Under the pieces are notes generated by a model. It worked only from the letters and a program-made list of their open reading frames with translations. It searched no databases and was not told where the DNA came from. The position numbers were made by a program, and so were the translations under genes. Below are positions 37,964 to 46,910 of a stretch of 64,000 nucleotides of DNA, in pieces; position 1 is the stretch's first letter; the number at the start of each line of letters is the position of its first letter. Source of the stretch: Coleofasciculus sp. FACHB-1120 (GTDB taxonomy: Bacteria > Cyanobacteriota > Cyanobacteriia > Cyanobacteriales > FACHB-T130); contig NZ_JACJTV010000015.1 of NCBI RefSeq assembly GCF_014698845.1, positions 1 to 64,000 on the forward strand, written 5' to 3'.

Positions 37964-38836
37964 TTACTTAAGTTTACTTTTGATTTCAGAAAGAGCCTTT
38001 TCAGTTTCTTTTACTTTTGCTTCTTTTTTAACTTTTTCTAATTTCTCATCCAGAATAATTTCTATCCCCTTCTTTAGACTATTAAAATGATTCAAGCAAT
38101 CTTCTTCACTTAATTCATGAATTCCTTTGCTTAAAATTGAATAAATGATTGTATTTTTAACTAATGATTCAGGCAAAATATCTTTCAACAAACCTATTTT
38201 TTCATTAACTCGACTACTATTGTAAATTTCTTCGTCCCATGCATCTGTCTTTTTAGCTTCTTGATGAGCTTCTTCAACTAAGTTTTCAAATATTCTTCTT
38301 AAATAAACAAAAGACCCAATACCGATTTTATGACTAACAAGGCCAATAGCCCTACTAAATTCTTTATAATTCTTTTCACCTAATACTTTTCTATATTTTC
38401 CTATCTCGGTCATGTTCAAATCTGCGATTGAAGGATACTGACCAATTTTTTGAATTGTACCGTTATCTATTTTAAAACAAAAGTGCATTTTGTGGCTACC
38501 ATTTCTAGCACAACAAAAATTTAAATTAAATATTCTATTATTCATTTTCAATTCTTGTAAAGGGTTTAATTTAGAATTTTGGGATTTATTAATAGCAGGA
38601 TTTGTTTTATCTTTAATCGCTTTTTGTAAATACCCTAATACAGGCTCCTTAATGCCAAGCAACTTTTTGAAAGTGCTGTGTTTTTCACACTTTGGGCAGA
38701 ATGCATCAATTGAATCTTTAAAACTTTCAATTTCCTTAATTAGTTCCGAATTAGAATCAGCTTCAAAAGAAGCATAAAGTGGAATTTCTAAAAAAAACTC
38801 TATGGGAGAAGGAAATTTATTGTTTAAAATTGCCAC
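37964..38836 (-). CDS. AT-rich orphan protein with zinc-ribbon-like cysteines, unknown function
   Basis: A 290-aa protein from a GTG at 38836 with a strong AGGAG 9 nt upstream. A CPKC pair near residue 43 (FCPKCEKHSTF) and a CC pair at FCCARNGSHKMHFCF suggest metal binding. The C-terminal half is helical (SFVYLRRIFENLVEEAHQEA; IYSILSKGIHELSEEDCLNHF) and ends in a Lys/Glu-rich coiled coil. The helices recall HEPN/DUF4145-like accessory proteins, but I cannot assign it. Base composition is clearly more AT-rich than its neighbours and it has no HIP1 octamer, suggesting transfer. It stands alone. Confidence 0.65.
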   Translation of the reverse strand: MAILNNKFPSPIEFFLEIPLYASFEADSNSELIKEIESFKDSIDAFCPKCEKHSTFKKLLGIKEPVLGYLQKAIKDKTNPAINKSQNSKLNPLQELKMNNRIFNLNFCCARNGSHKMHFCFKIDNGTIQKIGQYPSIADLNMTEIGKYRKVLGEKNYKEFSRAIGLVSHKIGIGSFVYLRRIFENLVEEAHQEAKKTDAWDEEIYNSSRVNEKIGLLKDILPESLVKNTIIYSILSKGIHELSEEDCLNHFNSLKKGIEIILDEKLEKVKKEAKVKETEKALSEIKSKLK

Positions 38837-39043
38837 CTTCGATATCTCCTTAGTAATAAAACTTAAAGAAAAACAGTAGGCTCCTAAGCTATAGCAATCC
38901 TATTTGAGTTTTGAATGGATAGCCGTTTATATACCCAACTTTTTGGAGAAGTCAGGTATCTCGCTTTCATGAATCATTTAGGACTGCTCTAGTATGGTTA
39001 GGTGAAAGCTTATGTGTTACATAATAACTACCATATCACCTGA

Positions 39044-42000
39044 TTAGCCTACAGTCACACCTTCAATTTTTGCATCTGATTCCTCATAGAGCATCCGTAG
39101 TTTTTCTAATTTCTCCTCATCTGGTTGCCAAAAACCGCGACCATTTGCTTCTATCATTCTGGCGACAATATTGCGGAAAGCTTCGGGATTTGCCTCTCGC
39201 AATTTTTTTGCCATTTCTGCATCTAAAGCATAGGTATCTGCTGCTTGGTCGTAAACCCAATCATCGGTGAAATCAACTGTACCGCCCCAACCAATTAACG
39301 CTGTCATGCGTTGGGAGATTTCATAAGCACCACCGGAACCTTGATTCGCCATTGCCTCTGCCCATTTGGGGTTTAGCAATTTAGTCCGATACTCAATACG
39401 AAGTAAATCATCTAAGTTGCGGGGAGTGGTGTCTTTGGAGAAACTTTCGACAAAGCTGGCGCTAACTTTTTTGCCACGTTGTTTTTCCGCTGCCTTTTTC
39501 AAGCCACCCGTGTTAGCGTAATATTCTTGAATATCGGTGAGACCGTATTCAACCGAGTCGATTTCTTGGACAATGCGATCGCTTGTTTGCAACAACTGCG
39601 TCAGCACTTCCGGTCTAGCTTGTCCTTTGTCTTGTCTACCGTAGCTGAAGACATTGCGATCGCGCCAAGTATCGCCCAATTCATCGCCAGATTCCCAGTT
39701 ACCATCAGTGACGCGATCGTTCACTAGAGAACCAAAATCACCAGCAGGATTAGAAAATAATCGCGCTGAAGCATTGTCTACACCTTGAGATTTCAAAGCT
39801 AAGGTGTGTTTGCGGATAAAGTTTTGGTCTTCCGGTTCCTCAGCATTTGCGGCGCGTTGAAACAAATCATCCAACAATTCAATAATGTTGATAAAGGTAT
39901 CGCGGAAAATTCCCGAAAGATTCCCCAACACATCAATACGCGGATGACCAACTTCTGCTAAAGGTTTCAATTCATAACGGACAATTCTTCCCGTACCTTC
40001 CTTAACAGGTTCAGCACCCACTAATTCCAGCAAAATTCCCAAAGATTCGCCCTTCGTTTTAATCGCATCCAATCCCCATAACATCACCGCCACAGTTTCC
40101 GGATAAGAACCCTGTTCCTTAAGATGTTGGGCGATAATCTTTCTAGCAACTTCTCGACCCCTTTCATAAGCTGCTGGTGAAGGCATTCGATAAGGATCTA
40201 AAGCATGAATATTGCGACCAGTCGGCAATACACCAGCACCATCTCGTAACAAATCACCACCCGGTGCAGGCAGAATATATTCGCCATTCAGTCCTCGCAA
40301 CAAATTAGTGAGTTCGTCACTATTTTGTTGTAACAAATCCCGAATTTTTATCGCTTCATCTAACTCTGGAAGATTAGAATTAATGCGGAATTTAACGTTC
40401 GGATCGCTTTTGGTTAGGGAGTCCCAGTGCGCTGACAATGCTGCCTGTTTGTCTCCACCTTTAGCAACTGCCTCAATAATGTCTTTTGGTAATTCAAAGT
40501 AAGCATCTAAATAGCTAATTAGTCCTTCTGGAGTTGGAGGTTCTCCCAGCGTATGCAAGCCAGAGGAGAAAAGACGATTTTCTAGAACTTGCAGATATTC
40601 GTACAACTTTACTAAGTAAGAATTAAAAATATCTGCACTAAACATTCGGGCATTCTCAGGAGTGAAGAAAATTCCTAACCGTTTGGCATCCTCAAAGGGA
40701 CAATCTGCATCGACTCCAGTATCGACAATCTTTTTGCAAATTGCTTCCTTAAGGGCATAATTCTTCTCTGGATCTTCCCGATACTCCGAGATTAAATCGC
40801 GCAGCGACACCAATTCTTTGTACAATCCAGCACGACCATAAGGCGGCACATTATGGGAAATCAACACTCCGTAGCCGCGACGCTTTGCCAACATTGATTC
40901 AGAAGGGTTGTTTGCCGCATAGATATATAAATTGGGTATATTTCCTAGCAGAATATCTGACCAAGAATAGCCCGTATTACCGAGCGGAGATCCAGGCAAC
41001 CATTCAACTGTTCCGTGCATTCCGAAGTGAACCACTGCATCAGATTGAAAGTCATTTTGCAACCACTTATAGAAGGCAGCATACTGAGGATGAGGTGTCA
41101 AATCGCGCTCAAACATTAGCCGCATCGGGTCGCCGGAAATGCCCAATGGTGGCTGTACGCCTATCCAAATATTTCCTAGTTGTATCCCACCAATTTGAAA
41201 TTCATCTCCATAAGTTTTAATGCCAGTTCCAGTAAGGGATTTCCACTGTTTTTCGATGCGAGTCGTTAGCAAATATCCCAGCCATTTTTCTAAAGTTCGG
41301 GCGTTGACGGTATTTACTCCCCCAAACCCCTCTGCCAACTGGGAGTGGGAGGCTTCTCTTGCCCCCTCCCCGTGAACGGGGAGGGTTGGGGTGGGGTTCT
41401 CATCCGCCTCTTTCACTATGCGAATTAATTCTTCCCCATCTTCTGGTAATTCGCCTACGTTGTAGCCTTGGTCTTTGAGACCTTGGAGAAATTTAATTAG
41501 ACTTCGCGGTACATTCAATAAAGCCGCTGTACCCGTCGCACCATATCCAGGCGGAAAACCATATAAAATTACGGCAATTTTACGTTCATCTGTTGGCTTT
41601 TGCCGCAGGGAAATCCATTTTTTCAACCTTCCTGTTAAACGCTGAACTCGTTCTGGAATTAAGTAAATATCTTCTCCGACCAACCCACCGAGAGGAACTG
41701 GATCGATTGCCCCATCCAGTTCTGGCAAAGCATATAAAACGACACTTTGCAATCCGCCAACACCCTGCCGCGTCCAAGAATGAATATCTTGAATTAGTAG
41801 CGGTGCAGCGACGATATAGGGTACATTCTTGGCGGTGAGAATGCGCTTGGCTACTTCTACTTGTCGTCCTGCCTCCATCGACCCCGCAGGGCCACCGACG
41901 AGGGGAAAGCCAATCGTAGAGACAATTGCATCTACTGGAATCGCATCTTCAGACAGGGATGGAGTCTCAAGATGACCGAGTTGTCGCTGTTGCATTTCGT

Positions 42001-42862
42001 AGTCTGTGGTCATCCAATCCCGCACCGCCACATGACCTTCAACGCCGTTGATAAAAATTGGCAAGGGTATTAACCCAGCTTTCTCAAAGTGGCGAATGAG
42101 TTGGGGAATGTAAGGCTGTTTGGTGATAACGTGCTTGCGATAAAGCAGAATTCCAACAGTTGAGTGGGGACACGGTACTGCCGTATCCCTACTTTGATAC
42201 CATTCCAAATATGCCTTTGGTGATTCAAAAAAGCCTTGATAATCGGGATGCAGTAATCCCATATTTGGAGTTTCAACGGGCGGCGGAATTTCTCCCGCCT
42301 TCAACTGCAAATATTTTTCTGCCAGCGTCCAGAACATGGACGCGACATTTTCGGTTCCACCAGCGTTCCAATAACCGTAAATAATCAGCCAGTTGCGTAA
42401 GTCTTGCACTTTCTGCACTGGCACAAATTTTAATAACTTTGGCCCAACTTTTAAAAAGCTAATATAACCCGCAAGTTTGTCTTCTTCTCGCCCGTTGCTG
42501 AATTTGTCGAGGATGAATTTAACAGGTTTGGGCATTCCCTTGGGTTTGTCGCCAATTTTGAACGCGCCTATCTGAGTGAGGCTCATCAATTCCAAGGCTG
42601 ACTCGAAGACGAGGCGAATGGGGATATTTTGCACCCTTTGGCGCAACCACATCACTTGGTCGTAATCAAATAGCAGACTACCGAAAAAGACATCTGCCCC
42701 TTGGAGTGCGGCTTCTACGGCGTCTGGTTCCGTTGTGAGGGCGCGATCGCTAAACACCCGAATATCCAACTCCGGACAGCTAGCCTGAGCCAAATGAGCT
42801 GCCTTCCGGTACAAGTCAGCGTTGAATGATTCAAACCCAGCAATTAGAACAATGCGTTTCAT
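39044..42862 (-). CDS. Magnesium chelatase subunit H-like protein (ChlH/BchH paralogue)
   Basis: A 1272-aa CobN/ChlH-superfamily protein, the large porphyrin-binding subunit that, with ChlI and ChlD, inserts Mg into protoporphyrin IX. It begins MKRIVLIAGFESFNADLYRKAA, the form of the second, BchH-like copy found in cyanobacteria beside the canonical longer ChlH. Typical blocks: PNMGLLHPDYQGFF, GNIWIGVQPPLGISGDPMRL, VHFGMHGTVEWLPG, YIYAANNPSESMLAKRRGYG, and the C-terminal NQGSGGAYEISQRMTALIGWGG. Near residue 500 a roughly 27-residue insertion (NPTPTLPVHGEG ...) derives from a dispersed DNA palindrome. AGGA lies upstream of the ATG at 42862. Confidence 0.88.
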   Translation of the reverse strand: MKRIVLIAGFESFNADLYRKAAHLAQASCPELDIRVFSDRALTTEPDAVEAALQGADVFFGSLLFDYDQVMWLRQRVQNIPIRLVFESALELMSLTQIGAFKIGDKPKGMPKPVKFILDKFSNGREEDKLAGYISFLKVGPKLLKFVPVQKVQDLRNWLIIYGYWNAGGTENVASMFWTLAEKYLQLKAGEIPPPVETPNMGLLHPDYQGFFESPKAYLEWYQSRDTAVPCPHSTVGILLYRKHVITKQPYIPQLIRHFEKAGLIPLPIFINGVEGHVAVRDWMTTDYEMQQRQLGHLETPSLSEDAIPVDAIVSTIGFPLVGGPAGSMEAGRQVEVAKRILTAKNVPYIVAAPLLIQDIHSWTRQGVGGLQSVVLYALPELDGAIDPVPLGGLVGEDIYLIPERVQRLTGRLKKWISLRQKPTDERKIAVILYGFPPGYGATGTAALLNVPRSLIKFLQGLKDQGYNVGELPEDGEELIRIVKEADENPTPTLPVHGEGAREASHSQLAEGFGGVNTVNARTLEKWLGYLLTTRIEKQWKSLTGTGIKTYGDEFQIGGIQLGNIWIGVQPPLGISGDPMRLMFERDLTPHPQYAAFYKWLQNDFQSDAVVHFGMHGTVEWLPGSPLGNTGYSWSDILLGNIPNLYIYAANNPSESMLAKRRGYGVLISHNVPPYGRAGLYKELVSLRDLISEYREDPEKNYALKEAICKKIVDTGVDADCPFEDAKRLGIFFTPENARMFSADIFNSYLVKLYEYLQVLENRLFSSGLHTLGEPPTPEGLISYLDAYFELPKDIIEAVAKGGDKQAALSAHWDSLTKSDPNVKFRINSNLPELDEAIKIRDLLQQNSDELTNLLRGLNGEYILPAPGGDLLRDGAGVLPTGRNIHALDPYRMPSPAAYERGREVARKIIAQHLKEQGSYPETVAVMLWGLDAIKTKGESLGILLELVGAEPVKEGTGRIVRYELKPLAEVGHPRIDVLGNLSGIFRDTFINIIELLDDLFQRAANAEEPEDQNFIRKHTLALKSQGVDNASARLFSNPAGDFGSLVNDRVTDGNWESGDELGDTWRDRNVFSYGRQDKGQARPEVLTQLLQTSDRIVQEIDSVEYGLTDIQEYYANTGGLKKAAEKQRGKKVSASFVESFSKDTTPRNLDDLLRIEYRTKLLNPKWAEAMANQGSGGAYEISQRMTALIGWGGTVDFTDDWVYDQAADTYALDAEMAKKLREANPEAFRNIVARMIEANGRGFWQPDEEKLEKLRMLYEESDAKIEGVTVG
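41318..41398 (-). repeat. Dispersed GC-rich palindromic repeat inserted in frame in the ChlH-like gene
   Basis: The + strand holds CCCTCCCCG (41364-41372) paired with CGGGGAGGG (41377-41385), followed by TTGGGGTGGGG. On the coding strand it reads NPTPTLPVHGEGARE and then a Gln/Gly-rich stretch before the normal NTVNARTLEKWLGYL continues. This text occurs widely between genes in filamentous cyanobacteria; the copy at 24920-24947 is a degenerate relative. Boundaries are approximate. Confidence 0.7.
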
Positions 42863-42870
42863 GCCCAGAG

Positions 42871-42915
42871 ATCCTAAAGGTTCCTACTTTCGATCTTAAG
42901 CAGGAACCTTAGGAT
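42871..42915 (-). terminator. Hairpin between the SGNH gene and the ChlH-like gene
   Basis: ATCCT and AAGGTTCCT (42871-42885) pair with AGGAACCTT and AGGAT (42902-42915) with one bulged base. It lies just after the SGNH hydrolase stop on the minus strand and could terminate that transcript or fold in the leader of the downstream gene. No long T-run follows, so its strength is uncertain. Confidence 0.5.
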
Positions 42916-42951
42916 GGGACGCCGAAGCCCACCCCGACCCTCAGATTGCTT

Positions 42952-44586
42952 TTAGTAACTCGCCCTGAGCATCCCGCTGAAGATATTAAAGTTCTTATCA
43001 ATCAAACCGATTAAACTCTGAGCATTAGAGAGCGATCGCGGTGGGTTAGAAACCAGCGTATCTAAGGCAATCAAGCGATTAAAATCAATTTTGATGTCAC
43101 CAGTCCGCTCGGTTTTCCCGTCGCTTTCATAAAACTTGACCCCCACCTTCTTTTGCATAATCTCGATCAACTCCTGCGCCATGATGCCATAGCCAATCGT
43201 TGTGGGATGAATGCCATCGAGAGAGAATAAGCCGCCTTGGGTGCGACCCGTTGCATCAGATTTAAAAAAGCGGGAGTCCGGTACGGGTGAAAGTGCCTGA
43301 AGCTCAGGCGGCAACTCGTACTGACCACCCACTTCATCCCACCAACTCGGTCTGGCTTCCGGGTCTTGAATATAGCGCCTGGATGCCAAACGATCCAACA
43401 AGCCAGCCATTTCAAACAGATACCAATCTCTGCCTTCTTGTCGAGCCTGACGCACCGCCTCGGTTATAAAGTCGTTGTACTGGTCAATGGCACTATCGAT
43501 TGCTCGTGCCTCTTCCTCTAGCAAGTAGGGGTGCTTATCGGGATCGAAGTCTTCTTCGGTAAGCCAAGGCAAGGAGTAGTAAGGGAAGTATCGAGATCCC
43601 GGCTCAGCTTTATTTCCCTGCTCATTTTTATTGATACCACGGGCAAAAGGAACGATCGTGACGTGAGGAACCGTTGCCAAGATTACATGGCGAGCGCGGA
43701 TTTGCTTCACTTCCTTAACTAGCTTGTCCAGTTCCGCCTTAAAGTGAATCGGACGCCAGACGGTATAGCGATCGTTGACCGCCATATCGTCATAGCCATC
43801 AGCGCTCCAAGCCGCCTTGAATGTCAGAATACTACCCAGCGCATTATTGCCACCGATAACCACAATCAGCGTTTCAATGCCGTCTCCATCGCCAGTTTCT
43901 TGCATCCCCTCAGCACCTAGTGCTGCTGCCGCTTGTAGTGGTGTCAGCGCGTTGCCTCGTGCATCTCGTGCCGAATTCAAAACTCGGATAGCAGCGCGTT
44001 CGTTATGGTACTCGACAACCTGCCGGAGATAATCGTCTTTAGGCGGATTTTTCCGAATGATGTCTAGGCAAATGTCCGCAGTGCGCGACAGGGTATTCCG
44101 CAAATCCCACCCATAGACTGCCAGGTTGTGATTAATCCCTCGTTGAATTGGGAAGCGGGAACCTGCGTCACGTTCCCAATAATCCTCTATATCGTCCATG
44201 TAGCGGCGTATAAACAACAGCGCTGGGGCGAAATCCAACCAGTTGATGTCACCAAACTCCCGATCGAGTTGTCGAGCCAGATGTTCTAGGTTGATCGGAA
44301 ACCCATCTCCTGGCCCCTCATAGGTGGGATAACGCATCTGGTTAGACCAGCCCATTTCCTTGGCAATCATCATCGGATAGGAGAGGCTAGTATTAAAAAT
44401 TGCCCCACTTTGAAAGCCGTGAGAGAGAGAGTCCCCAATCGTGACCAGCCGATGCTGGGGAGTGCCTTGTCTATTCACTTCAACGGAAATGCCCAAGCTG
44501 GGATCTGTAATGGGTTTCCGCGCCTGTGCCTGAATAATTACATCGTCTGGCGTGCGATCGCGCATTCGATTTCCAGAGTTGGTCAT
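42952..44586 (-). CDS. SGNH/GDSL-family hydrolase
   Basis: A 544-aa protein. Block I GDSL-type nucleophile: VTIGDSLSHGFQSG near residues 48-60. Block III-like VIGGNNALG lies mid-protein (GGNN providing the oxyanion Asn), and Block V DGIHPTTIG is near the C-terminus with the catalytic Asp and His. These are esterase/lipase/acyl-hydrolase enzymes. No signal peptide, so it is probably cytosolic or exported by a non-classical route. AGGAGA precedes the ATG at 44586. Acyl substrate unknown. It is upstream of the ChlH-like gene on the same strand, with a hairpin between them, so a functional link is unlikely. Confidence 0.82.
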   Translation of the reverse strand: MTNSGNRMRDRTPDDVIIQAQARKPITDPSLGISVEVNRQGTPQHRLVTIGDSLSHGFQSGAIFNTSLSYPMMIAKEMGWSNQMRYPTYEGPGDGFPINLEHLARQLDREFGDINWLDFAPALLFIRRYMDDIEDYWERDAGSRFPIQRGINHNLAVYGWDLRNTLSRTADICLDIIRKNPPKDDYLRQVVEYHNERAAIRVLNSARDARGNALTPLQAAAALGAEGMQETGDGDGIETLIVVIGGNNALGSILTFKAAWSADGYDDMAVNDRYTVWRPIHFKAELDKLVKEVKQIRARHVILATVPHVTIVPFARGINKNEQGNKAEPGSRYFPYYSLPWLTEEDFDPDKHPYLLEEEARAIDSAIDQYNDFITEAVRQARQEGRDWYLFEMAGLLDRLASRRYIQDPEARPSWWDEVGGQYELPPELQALSPVPDSRFFKSDATGRTQGGLFSLDGIHPTTIGYGIMAQELIEIMQKKVGVKFYESDGKTERTGDIKIDFNRLIALDTLVSNPPRSLSNAQSLIGLIDKNFNIFSGMLRASY

Positions 44587-45155
44587 AAAGTCTCCTGATT
44601 AAAAAAAGCGAACATTAGTTACCAGATGCTCCACAACCGATGAGATCAAATCCGGAATTTATGTTAAATCAGCAGCGGTTTCAAATTAGCCGGTAGAATC
44701 TTATAAAAAATAAGATTTAATTAAATATTGTAGCAATCTGTAATAACATTTAAAATTTTTATCTGAAAACTGGGCAGGAGATTATATAGAGGTTTTACTA
44801 GGAAAGTTACCTCGAATTTCAAAAATTTTAGTTTAATTAAAAGCCAGATACTTAATTCACCATTAATTATCATAAGCCAGAGAATTGATATTAGATAGAA
44901 TGTATTCCCCAATACTGGAATCGACGGAGATAAAATAGGAAAATCTACAGAGGAGGGAAGTTATAACTGAAGTTATACTATCGAAATTTATTAAGCATTC
45001 AGTTATAAAATGCAAGCGTATCGCGCAAGCAGTGTAACTCTCAGTTGCTGCGGTTTTGGGTAGTGGTAAAATAACACAAAAGCTAGACTTGACCAATGGC
45101 TTTTTCTTGGCTAACTTACGAAAAAAGTTAGCAATATTCAATTCAGGTGAAATCT
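44587..45155. other. AT-rich intergenic region between divergent genes
   Basis: About 570 bp with no supported gene. Open frames at 44721-44912 and 44863-45141 on the minus strand are low-complexity AT text. It probably carries promoters for both flanking genes. Confidence 0.5.
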
Positions 45156-46229
45156 ATGGCTTTTAATATTAGTGCGCTGAAATTACCCACACTCAAAATC
45201 GGCTCTGATGGAGCAGCAGTCAGCGCTTGGCAAAGCTTTTTAAAAGAAGCTGGTTATCCGATAGGAACCGTTGATGGAGACTTTGGCAAGATTAGCGATA
45301 CAGCTACCCGCAGTTATCAGCAAAGAAATAACTTGCCCGTCAATGGAGTGGTGGATAATACCACCTACACCAAAGCTTTAAGTGACGGTTTTATTTATAA
45401 AGTTCCGAATCTTACGGCGGCAATGTTGCTTGCTTATCTGCGCTTTGGTGAGGCAGAGGCTAAAGATTTACAAAAGTCTTTGAATACAATATTGGTTCCG
45501 GATTTGGTAGTAGATGGAGACTTTGGAGCGAGAAGTAGCCAAGGGTTAGCCCAAGCTTATCTGCAAAGAGATGTACGCTTGCGTAGTGAATTAGAGGATT
45601 TACTTTCTGCAACGACTAAGCAGAAATTAGGCGCAGATTTTATTCCTGCAATGGATATCCTCAACGCCTATGCCAAAAGAATTAGATTTCGCCTGAGTGG
45701 CCCGCATTGGTATGACAACTTTCCGACTAGCCGCTCGATTTCTGATTTAGCTTCACCTTTTCGAGAAAAAGTAACAGCTTTTCAAAAAGCTTTAATTGAT
45801 GCGGGTGCCCAAACTATTATTGCTGCTACCTATCGACCTCCGCAACGAGCCTACATGATGCACTATTCGGCTAGAATTAGCCGAGGAGAAATTAGAGCAG
45901 AAAATGTGCCAAGGATGGCGGGAGTTGACATTCAATGGGTACATTATACGAACGCTGTATCCGTGCAAGCCGCACAACGGATGGTGAATGAATTCGGGAT
46001 TGGTGGGAATCCGGTTGCTCTCAAATCTCGACATACTGAAAGGCTAGCCATCGATTGGAACATTACCTGGGCAGGAGTTCTGAAAATTAAAAAGAGGGAT
46101 GGCACGCTGGTTAATATTGGCGCTCCCACGAATGGTGCCAATAATACGGTTCTCTATAGTGTGGGTGCATCTTATGGTGTCTTTAAGCTAGCAAATGACC
46201 CGCCCCACTGGTCAGTTGATGGTCGCTAA
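45156..46229 (+). CDS. Peptidoglycan-binding D-Ala-D-Ala peptidase-like protein (M15-type)
   Basis: A 357-aa protein from the ATG at 45156, preceded by AGGTGA. The N-terminus has a PG_binding_1 domain (IGSDGAAVSAWQSFLKEAG ... VDGDFGKISDTATRSYQQ) and a second degenerate copy (VDGDFGARSSQGLAQAY). The C-terminal 190 residues resemble M15 carboxypeptidases/endolysins: AATYRPPQRAY, then the zinc motif SRHTERLAIDW (SxHxxxxAxD) and the terminal PPHWS His. It would cut cell-wall stem peptides. No signal peptide is visible, which suits a phage-like endolysin or non-classical export. Fairly confident in the domains, less in the role. Confidence 0.75.
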   Translation: MAFNISALKLPTLKIGSDGAAVSAWQSFLKEAGYPIGTVDGDFGKISDTATRSYQQRNNLPVNGVVDNTTYTKALSDGFIYKVPNLTAAMLLAYLRFGEAEAKDLQKSLNTILVPDLVVDGDFGARSSQGLAQAYLQRDVRLRSELEDLLSATTKQKLGADFIPAMDILNAYAKRIRFRLSGPHWYDNFPTSRSISDLASPFREKVTAFQKALIDAGAQTIIAATYRPPQRAYMMHYSARISRGEIRAENVPRMAGVDIQWVHYTNAVSVQAAQRMVNEFGIGGNPVALKSRHTERLAIDWNITWAGVLKIKKRDGTLVNIGAPTNGANNTVLYSVGASYGVFKLANDPPHWSVDGR

Positions 46230-46259
46230 GGCTTGCACTCATTTTTGAGTTTAGATTGT

Positions 46260-46283
46260 AGAGACGCAATTAATTGCGTCTCT
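46260..46283. repeat. Dispersed 24-bp palindrome, copy 2
   Basis: AGAGACGCAATT followed directly by AATTGCGTCTCT, a perfect loop-less palindrome about 30 bp after the peptidase stop. The same family as 36599-36622. Its position after a gene would also allow it to act as a transcription terminator. Confidence 0.75.
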
Positions 46284-46402
46284 CTTCATCGGTAGTTACA
46301 GAAATTGAAATCGGGCAATTAAATCGGGCAATGGTAAAGCAAAATAGTATGAAAACAAAAGGTAAACTTTGCTGATTGCCGAACCTCTACCAACTGACAC
46401 CG

Positions 46403-46852
46403 ATGCAACTTCAAAGATTTGACCTCAGCGCGGTCATCATCCGCACAACCGCGATCGCTTTGTTGGCATTAATCGCTGGCTGTTCATCCGATCCCTATGC
46501 AGAATCAGCACTTGAGCCAAATATATCCTCGAATCGCACCGCAACTACAGCAGAAGTGGGTTTAGCACGTCACTTGAAACGCATCAAAGCCAAATTTTAC
46601 GGTGCATATTGGTGCCCTTTCTGCACAAAACAGAAAGAACTGTTTCCAAAAGAGGCACTTGGCTATATCAACTACATTGAGTGCGATGCTGGCGGTCAAA
46701 ATCCCCGTCCAGACCTTTGCACGAAGGCAAAAATCAAAAGCTTTCCCACCTGGGAGATTCAGGGGCGGCGTTACTCAGGTCTGCTTTCTTTAGAAGAACT
46801 CGCCGAGTTATCCGGGTATAAAGGCGATCGCAACTTTCAAAACCGAATTTGA
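46403..46852 (+). CDS. Thioredoxin-like lipoprotein of the VKOR-partner type
   Basis: A 149-aa protein from the ATG at 46403 (MQLQRFDLSAV). The N-terminal hydrophobic helix ends in a lipobox LIAGC (C27), so it is probably a lipoprotein anchored at a membrane and facing the periplasm or lumen. The C-terminal domain has active-site YWCPFC (C71, C74), EALGYINYIECDAGG, and KSFPTWEIQGRRYSGLLSLEELAELSGY. This matches the thioredoxin domain fused to VKOR in cyanobacterial disulfide-forming enzymes, here as a stand-alone protein. It would pass disulfides to, or receive them from, a VKOR-type partner. No VKOR gene is adjacent. Confidence 0.82.
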   Translation: MQLQRFDLSAVIIRTTAIALLALIAGCSSDPYAESALEPNISSNRTATTAEVGLARHLKRIKAKFYGAYWCPFCTKQKELFPKEALGYINYIECDAGGQNPRPDLCTKAKIKSFPTWEIQGRRYSGLLSLEELAELSGYKGDRNFQNRI

Positions 46853-46910
46853 TAAGGCTTACCCAACGCTGCGCTCAAATGAACCATGCCATGCCCCTAC
46901 GAGGGTTCTC

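Noticed and set aside
44863-45141. 92-codon minus-strand ORF before the M15-like peptidase
   Set aside because: AT-rich low-complexity sequence without motif; likely promoter DNA.
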